DNA from: Lepturacanthus savala
Taxonomy: Eukaryota; Chordata; Actinopteri; Scombriformes; Trichiuridae
NCBI GenBank assembly: GCA_030544235.1
Contig: CM060469.1
Coordinates: 9,756,017 to 9,820,016, forward strand
Reading direction: 5' to 3'
DNA length: 64,000 bases
The notes under the pieces were generated by a model, which was not told the DNA's origin, ran no database searches, and saw only the letters and a list, made by a program, of their open reading frames with translations. Both the position numbers and the translations under genes were made by a program. Below are positions 22,645 through 64,000 of this stretch, piece by piece (the first letter of the stretch is position 1; each line of letters begins with the position of its first letter).

Positions 22645-24096
22645 AAGAAGTTTGGGATTTTTTATTCCATTGGTATGTACTGAAATATACAAAACATTGA
22701 CACCTGCCAATCCAGCGGCAACAAAGACAGGAAAAGGACAACAGGACACAGGAATGTACTCCCAAAACACACCAATAGAGCGAACTACAAAACTGTAGTA
22801 CATCAAACTCCCATGTGAACCAATTTAAACGTTTAACTATCTAGACAAACGGGCTTGTTGAAATAGTTCAGACAACATAATACACACAAGTAGCTTCCAA
22901 AGGAAATGGACATCAATATTTTGTTCTATGTGAAACCTAACCTTCAGATACTTACAGAGCATATTCCAGAATTGGAAAGTCACATTCAAAAACAATACTG
23001 CCAAAGTACAAAACAGGGTACATAGAAACATGATGCTCTAACATAGAGTCCATTGCTGGTTTTTAGCCTCATACTGAAAAGAAGAATTGGCTCCGTTATT
23101 GCATTTAACTGGGGTTACGGTCTTGTTGCACACTGAAGAAATTCACAATTTCACAAAAGGAAAAGAGCTTGGAAACATTGAAATGACTAGTTTTTGTTTA
23201 GCTTCTTTCTTTTCAGATTTGACAACATATTTGGTCCCAGTCTGTTGGTCTCTTTCTCCAGGAGAAAACGAGTATAACTGATCATACTCTTCATGAATAA
23301 ACTCTTGTTGGATGAAAATAAACGGGATGAAGCAACCAATACTGTGTGAGCTACTCATTACCACTCCTAACACTTTGCACGTAGACTGGACACACTCTCT
23401 GTAGCAGCGAATAGTGTTTCTATTCAATTGCTTCGTTCAATGGTAATATAGTGCAAAAATCTACCACAATTACTGAATACATTTTTTTTTCTTAAACATA
23501 CAAATGCATGTGATAGTTCCAGTTTCATGCCAAAGGACAGTCTCACAAACTGTTCGCAAATGAGAACAAAACGTATGTGTGTTAAATTCTCAGACTGTAA
23601 ATCCCTTGTGAAAAGTGCCCTTTACTCCTGGGGTAAGCTCTCTTTCTTTCTCTCCGGTCTCCTCACATAAAGAACAGAGCCATATTATTTCTCAAAATTA
23701 TGTGTGTAAACTATTAAAGTTCATCTTGTGTATTTTGGCTTCTGACTGTTCTTAAAAAACGAACCAAACTTGAGCAAATCCATGGAATGTTTTGATATCG
23801 TGCAAAAAAAAAAGGGAGGAGAGCGCTCTTCTCTCCCGACAGTTCCTTAACGCGTTCCTGTGGCACGCGTCTCCGTCTGCCTACTGCTTGTAGCAGTTCA
23901 TCATGCTACAAATTCTGTTGGGTGTTCCCACTGTTAAAGCCTCCGGAGAGTATTTCTCCACCTGATTGGCTTCTCTCTGTTTTCCCCAACAAACAGTCCT
24001 GGAGGGAAAATCCACTGCTCCCAAAGCTTCATGCGAAAAGTCCCTGTGACAATCCTCGTCCTTAATACTTGGTGGTGTAGTAAGTCCCCTGCGACA
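22645..24096 (-). other. prkd3: Probable prkd3 3' UTR
   Basis: This is the sense-strand sequence after the prkd3 stop codon, AT-rich and free of recognisable transposons. The first AATAAA noted on the minus strand is at 22661-22666, giving a 3' UTR of about 1.4 kb; another lies at 22243-22248. The end point is inference from the signal. Confidence 0.45.
22661..22666 (-). terminator. prkd3: Candidate prkd3 poly(A) signal AATAAA
   Basis: First canonical hexamer noted on the minus strand after the prkd3 stop codon, about 1.4 kb downstream of it. Confidence 0.4.
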
Positions 24097-60824
<36,728 letters not shown>

Positions 60825-60872
60825 TGGGTTTCTTCCAATGGCGACGTGAAATGCTGAATAGTGGGTAGTTCA
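60825..60872 (-). other. prkd3: prkd3 5' UTR part of exon 2
   Basis: 48 bases between a strong acceptor (pyrimidine-rich CCTATCCACCTCCCTCAG, ending at 60873) and the start codon. It opens with TGA in the frame of the main ORF. Confidence 0.7.
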
Positions 60873-62328
60873 CTGAGGGAGGTGGATAGGATTTTGGTAG
60901 GGAGAATCTTTGGTCCTCATCAGTCAGTGTTTTTGTTTTGTTGTTGTTTTTTTTTAATCAGTATGACATAGTTTATCACAAATTAAGAGGGTAATAGCCT
61001 ATCCGCCCACCTGGGATCAAGCACCACGCATATATTCGCAGGTGATGGAGAAAATGTCTCTGAACAATCCTCAGCCTTCTGCAGTGGAATCACTGCAGCA
61101 AACTTCATATCCTGGAGTGGTGCTCCTTATCCTTACTGAAGTCAGTAATCCACTCCGACCACAGGAAGCCTGTCACCACAAACATACACACTCAGAGAAA
61201 AACACACACACACAGTGCTATATTTATAATGAAAAAAACATTCACCTATCTGAATACAGTAAAGGAAGGTCTCAGTGTAATATAAATACCGCCCCTTGTT
61301 ATAAAACACTCAATCAACAGAGAAAGGCAAACAGCCCAGAAATTTTGCCTTAAAATGAGCAGTCAGGAGTTGTGATGTCACAACTATACACCCCCCCTAC
61401 CATTCACAGCCAATCAGAGGAGAGGCTCACACAAAAAACGACCTGTTCCTTCTAAAGCTCCAGATAGAAGCTTGAGAGAGGAGATGTAAAGTATGTTAAG
61501 ATGACTTTTAGCGCTTTAAACCACAAATATAGCTTGCTAGGGATATAAAAACTTCCAATAAAACCCAGGAAACGTGTCCAATATGGGACTTTTAAAGCTC
61601 ACATTTCATTACCACAATAACATTAATGTCAATTACACATGCTCATCATCATTTTAAATGTAGACCACAAAATATTTACAATTTGATACAACTACTTCTT
61701 AAATATTGAAATTATGCTTTAGGTAGATGATATCTTATATTCATATTTGCATGTATTTGTTTGTTTTTTTGCTTGTCGTTTTCTCTTGTTTTGGTTGTCA
61801 AGGTTAGCTTTAAGCTAGCTCATACTGGGACCGGGCTAAAAGGAGCCACAACTTTAAACTTTTTGGCTAAAAATGTCAACACGTACCAACATTAACACCG
61901 CCTGCTTTATTTTTTTTAAACTTTTTATTAACTTTTTTGTTGTTGTTTTTTACTTGTCTTCAACACAAACTAAACTTTAAAGGTAAAGCCCAACAGTGCA
62001 GATAGAAATATACCTCACGGGTGGACACGTAAAAGTTGCTAATGCATCTCATTTCTGTGTTTACGAGAACTCGAACTCCACAAACATCTGGAATAGAGGC
62101 TTCTGAACATCTGCACCCCTCCCACTTTCGATTGGCTCGCTGGCAGAACACACAACCCGAGTCGAGAGTCGAGAGAATGCCAGCAAAACAAGTTATACAA
62201 GCCCGTGAATCCGCACATCCAGAGGACACTTTGTCGAACCGCCTCGTCGCGTAAAGTTAGTCAGAAAAAAAAAAAAAAGAAATAAACCCGCACGTCGCCT
62301 TTTAAACGCTCCAGAAATGATACTTTAC
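60873..62328 (-). other. prkd3: prkd3 intron 1 (inferred, 5' UTR)
   Basis: Intron of about 1.46 kb joining the inferred non-coding exon 1 to the first coding exon; GTAAAG donor at 62323-62328, CAG acceptor at 60873-60875. It contains the GGTCCCATAT-type element at about 61265-61598. Supported by splice motifs only. Confidence 0.6.
61265..61598 (-). mobile_element. Putative non-autonomous DNA element, GGTCCCATAT family
   Basis: Read on the minus strand it starts TTTAAAAGTCCCATATTGGA, then GTTTCCTGGGTTTTATTGG, and contains CCTCTCCTCTGATTGGCTGTG. It shares its first 40 bases with the element at 33346. The far boundary is uncertain. Confidence 0.45.
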
Positions 62329-62530
62329 CTTCACAGTCAGCGAAGGGCGCATTTCTTTCCATTGTGAGTGGACTGAAGAAACTTTGTAACTCCATCAACT
62401 GAGAGAAAGCGGAGTCTCAAGTTTATTATTCTGCGCTTTTCTGAAGTCTCCAACAAAAAGCGCAGCGTCGCAGCCTACGTAGAATAAATACACACATTAG
62501 TTTTACTTACAGGCGCGCTGAGACTAACCG
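62329..62530 (-). other. prkd3: Inferred prkd3 non-coding exon 1
   Basis: Ends at a good donor, GAAG|GTAAAG. It lies in the only CpG-bearing stretch upstream of the coding exons. It contains an ATG (62360-62362) in strong context and a second ATG (62350-62352). The 5' end is not fixed; a possible micro-intron (CCT|GTAAGT about 62512, acceptor CGTAG about 62475) is also visible but unsupported. Confidence 0.55.
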
Positions 62531-62539
62531 AGCCGTCCA

Positions 62540-62800
62540 TTTATTTTTCCTCTTTATCTTTTTTTTTTTATTCCAGATTGTAAATTCATGCGCATCTTAT
62601 TATCCTTCCAGCTGTGACTACTCCCCCTCCGCTTGACGAGGGAAAAAAGAGCAGCCACCGTCGTCGGGGCTTGGAGTCTTTCTATTATCTCCGCATAACT
62701 GACTTTCCATGTGTGGGGAGGAAAAGTTGAACTACAGCCCCTGTGAAGCAATGGCGCCTCCGATGGAGTTCTAACCAATGCGCATGTGCCTTTCTTTTCC
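62540..62800 (-). promoter_or_regulatory. prkd3: Candidate prkd3 promoter
   Basis: CpG-containing stretch immediately upstream of inferred exon 1. It has an NRF1-like GCGCATGTGC (62780-62789) next to a CCAAT sequence (62775-62779 on plus). No TATA box is evident, which fits a housekeeping-type promoter. Confidence 0.45.
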
Positions 62801-63795
62801 GTTATTTCAACTTGGCCATGCCAAGAAAGAAAAAAAAAAAAAGAAAACTTTTTACACACAACCTCGGATCGGTTTGTGGCACGGTTTTACGCAGGAGTCT
62901 TCAGTGGCACTTAAAGGGGATTCAGGATGCCCCCTCTCAGAAAAAAACCAAGTGGATTGATTTCACTTTAAATACTTTGAAGAAAGTATGAGATTTCTGT
63001 AGCTCCTGGTCCCTAGTGTGTTGTCTAGACGAGTCATTTTCTGTCTTTTTCATGTCAAGGACCCCTAAACTGACACACATTGTACCCCAGACTCCCATTT
63101 GATAGGGTTTTGCTTTTAAATATTAAATAAAGTGTGATGAAATGTCATTGTGTTACTTATGGATGGACTTATATAAATAATAGATCATTGCCCTTTTTGC
63201 TGGGGATCCCCTGGAACCACCTCAAGGACCCCTGGGGGACCCTACTTTGAGAACTACTGGTCTAGACCAGTGGTTGAGGTCCTTGAGGGGGTCCCAGGAG
63301 GACAATTCATTTTTACTTTAAATGCATCTATAAGTAAAACAGCTAAAGTCAGATTTGGTCATGTGTTTCAAGAATGTAATCATGAAAAAATGGTTAAAAT
63401 CATATCAAAGAGGTCTGTGGTCTAAATCATCTCAGTTAAGGAGTTGATGTCAAAATATTTTTGTCTAGACAACTAAAATCTTTTGAAATGTGGGGTTTAC
63501 TATCAAAATAGGGTCCATTATATCTATTGGAAGACGGACAATGTAGGTTTAATTTATTAGATTTGAGGAAGACGTCTTTTCAACTAACTAAACTTCTAAG
63601 CATTGACAAAACAGAGGACAAAAGAGGAAGAGGGACTTGATTTTGCAAGGACGCTTACATACCGAACACAGAAAATTACACAACATATTTTAGGAACTCA
63701 TCCATTGTTACTGTCGAGATTTTGCAACTCAGCAATGGCATTAATGAGAATTCCATGAAAGCACAATGTGCAGTTCACACAAGAAAACGCAAGAT
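62800..63795. other. Intergenic gap between prkd3 and mocs3
   Basis: About 1 kb with no exon recognised. The middle is taken up by hAT-like repeat sequence (63038-63330). Confidence 0.7.
63038..63330 (-). mobile_element. hAT-like non-autonomous repeat, two abutting pieces
   Basis: The first piece (about 63038-63267) contains CTCAAGGACCCCTGGGGGAC and ends ACTTTGAGAACTACTGGTC, the terminus of a common fish hAT-type family. A second piece begins at once with GACCAGTGGTTGAGGTCC in the opposite orientation (63267 onwards). The two termini meet head to head at about 63265-63275. Assigned from memory. Confidence 0.6.
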
Positions 63796-63815
63796 GAACA
63801 AACAGAACGTAGGAG

Positions 63816-63821
63816 TTTATT
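63816..63821 (-). terminator. mocs3: mocs3 poly(A) signal AATAAA
   Basis: Canonical hexamer on the minus strand 31 bases after the mocs3 stop codon, giving a very short 3' UTR. Confidence 0.6.
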
Positions 63822-63851
63822 GGCAGAGCGGCCTCGTGCAAAGTCGATGCA

Positions 63852-64000
63852 TTAATACTGTGGAAACGTGGGGTCTATCTTCTGAGCCCAAGCCATCAGG
63901 CCCCCTTTGATGTCCTTCGCTCCGATGCCGTCCACTTCCGAACCGTTCATCTTCTCCAGGACCTGCACGGCCTTCTGAGAGTCGTTCCCCAGCTTACAAA
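63852..64000 (-). CDS. mocs3: mocs3 C-terminus (partial; rhodanese domain end)
   Basis: The last 48 codons of MOCS3/Uba4, cut by the window edge. The family protein adenylates and thiocarboxylates MOCS2A for molybdopterin synthesis and URM1 for tRNA wobble-uridine thiolation; it has an N-terminal E1-like domain and a C-terminal rhodanese domain, in the cytosol. Visible here: [40 protein letters not shown] and IDPTFPQY with a TAA stop (63852-63854). The first complete codon is the Cys of the C-[RK]-L-G-N-D loop, the persulfide-carrying active-site cysteine of the rhodanese domain (Cys412 in human, from memory). GGLMAWAxKIDxTFPQY is diagnostic. Same strand as prkd3, about 1.3 kb upstream of its promoter. 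Confidence 0.95.
   Translation of the reverse strand, partial: CKLGNDSQKAVQVLEKMNGSEVDGIGAKDIKGGLMAWAQKIDPTFPQY

Noticed and set aside
62475..62550. ATG at about 62548 on minus (MDGSVSLSAP) as a protein start with a tiny intron
   Set aside because: The micro-intron would be under 50 bases, and the reading frame ends soon after; best left as 5' UTR or promoter DNA.

Overview
This is a vertebrate, almost certainly teleost, nuclear genomic window. The evidence is spliced genes with GT-AG introns, long introns, dense microsatellites, and interspersed repeats of fish type: a Tc1-like fold-back element, hAT-like elements, a LINE-type tail and a putative solo LTR. Three genes can be recognised, all on the minus strand: foxa2 (complete, 2 coding exons), prkd3 (complete, 18 coding exons plus a probable non-coding first exon) and the last 48 codons of mocs3, cut by the right edge. 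Protein identities were assigned by reading the translated exons against remembered family sequences; no database search was run.

Layout. 1-10.2 kb: gene-free DNA downstream of foxa2, with stretches that look like conserved non-coding elements, many microsatellites (a cluster of TG tracts at 8.77-9.57 kb and a CTG tract at 8.2 kb) and AT-rich filler. 10.2-13.2 kb: foxa2, with 3' UTR, exon 2 carrying the forkhead domain, a 0.74 kb intron, a short exon 1 and the leader/promoter. 13.2-22.6 kb: upstream DNA of foxa2, with several FoxA consensus motifs and candidate enhancers. It also holds, at 17229-17439, an inverted near-copy of the foxa2 leader/promoter. 22.6-62.6 kb: prkd3 on the minus strand. 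All splice phases are consistent and the joined exons give 894 residues, against 890 for human PRKD3 as remembered. Its first large intron is about 18 kb. 62.6-63.8 kb: the prkd3 promoter region and an intergenic gap with hAT-like repeats. 63.85-64 kb: the 3' end of mocs3.

The three genes do not form a pathway. foxa2 encodes a pioneer transcription factor of endoderm, floor plate and notochord. prkd3 encodes a diacylglycerol-activated protein kinase D. mocs3 encodes the E1-like sulfurtransferase for molybdopterin synthase and tRNA thiolation. From memory, the human orthologues lie at 20p11, 2p22 and 20q13, so the linkage seen here is not the mammalian one.

The most unusual observation is the inverted duplication of the foxa2 leader/promoter (12926-13184 against 17229-17439). 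The copies are about 92-93 percent identical by eye outside three indels and share a 36-base perfect block and a TATA-like core. The outer copy points away from foxa2. A second point of interest is the inferred prkd3 5' leader: an upstream AUG in strong context opens a 72-codon ORF that overlaps the weak-context main AUG out of frame.
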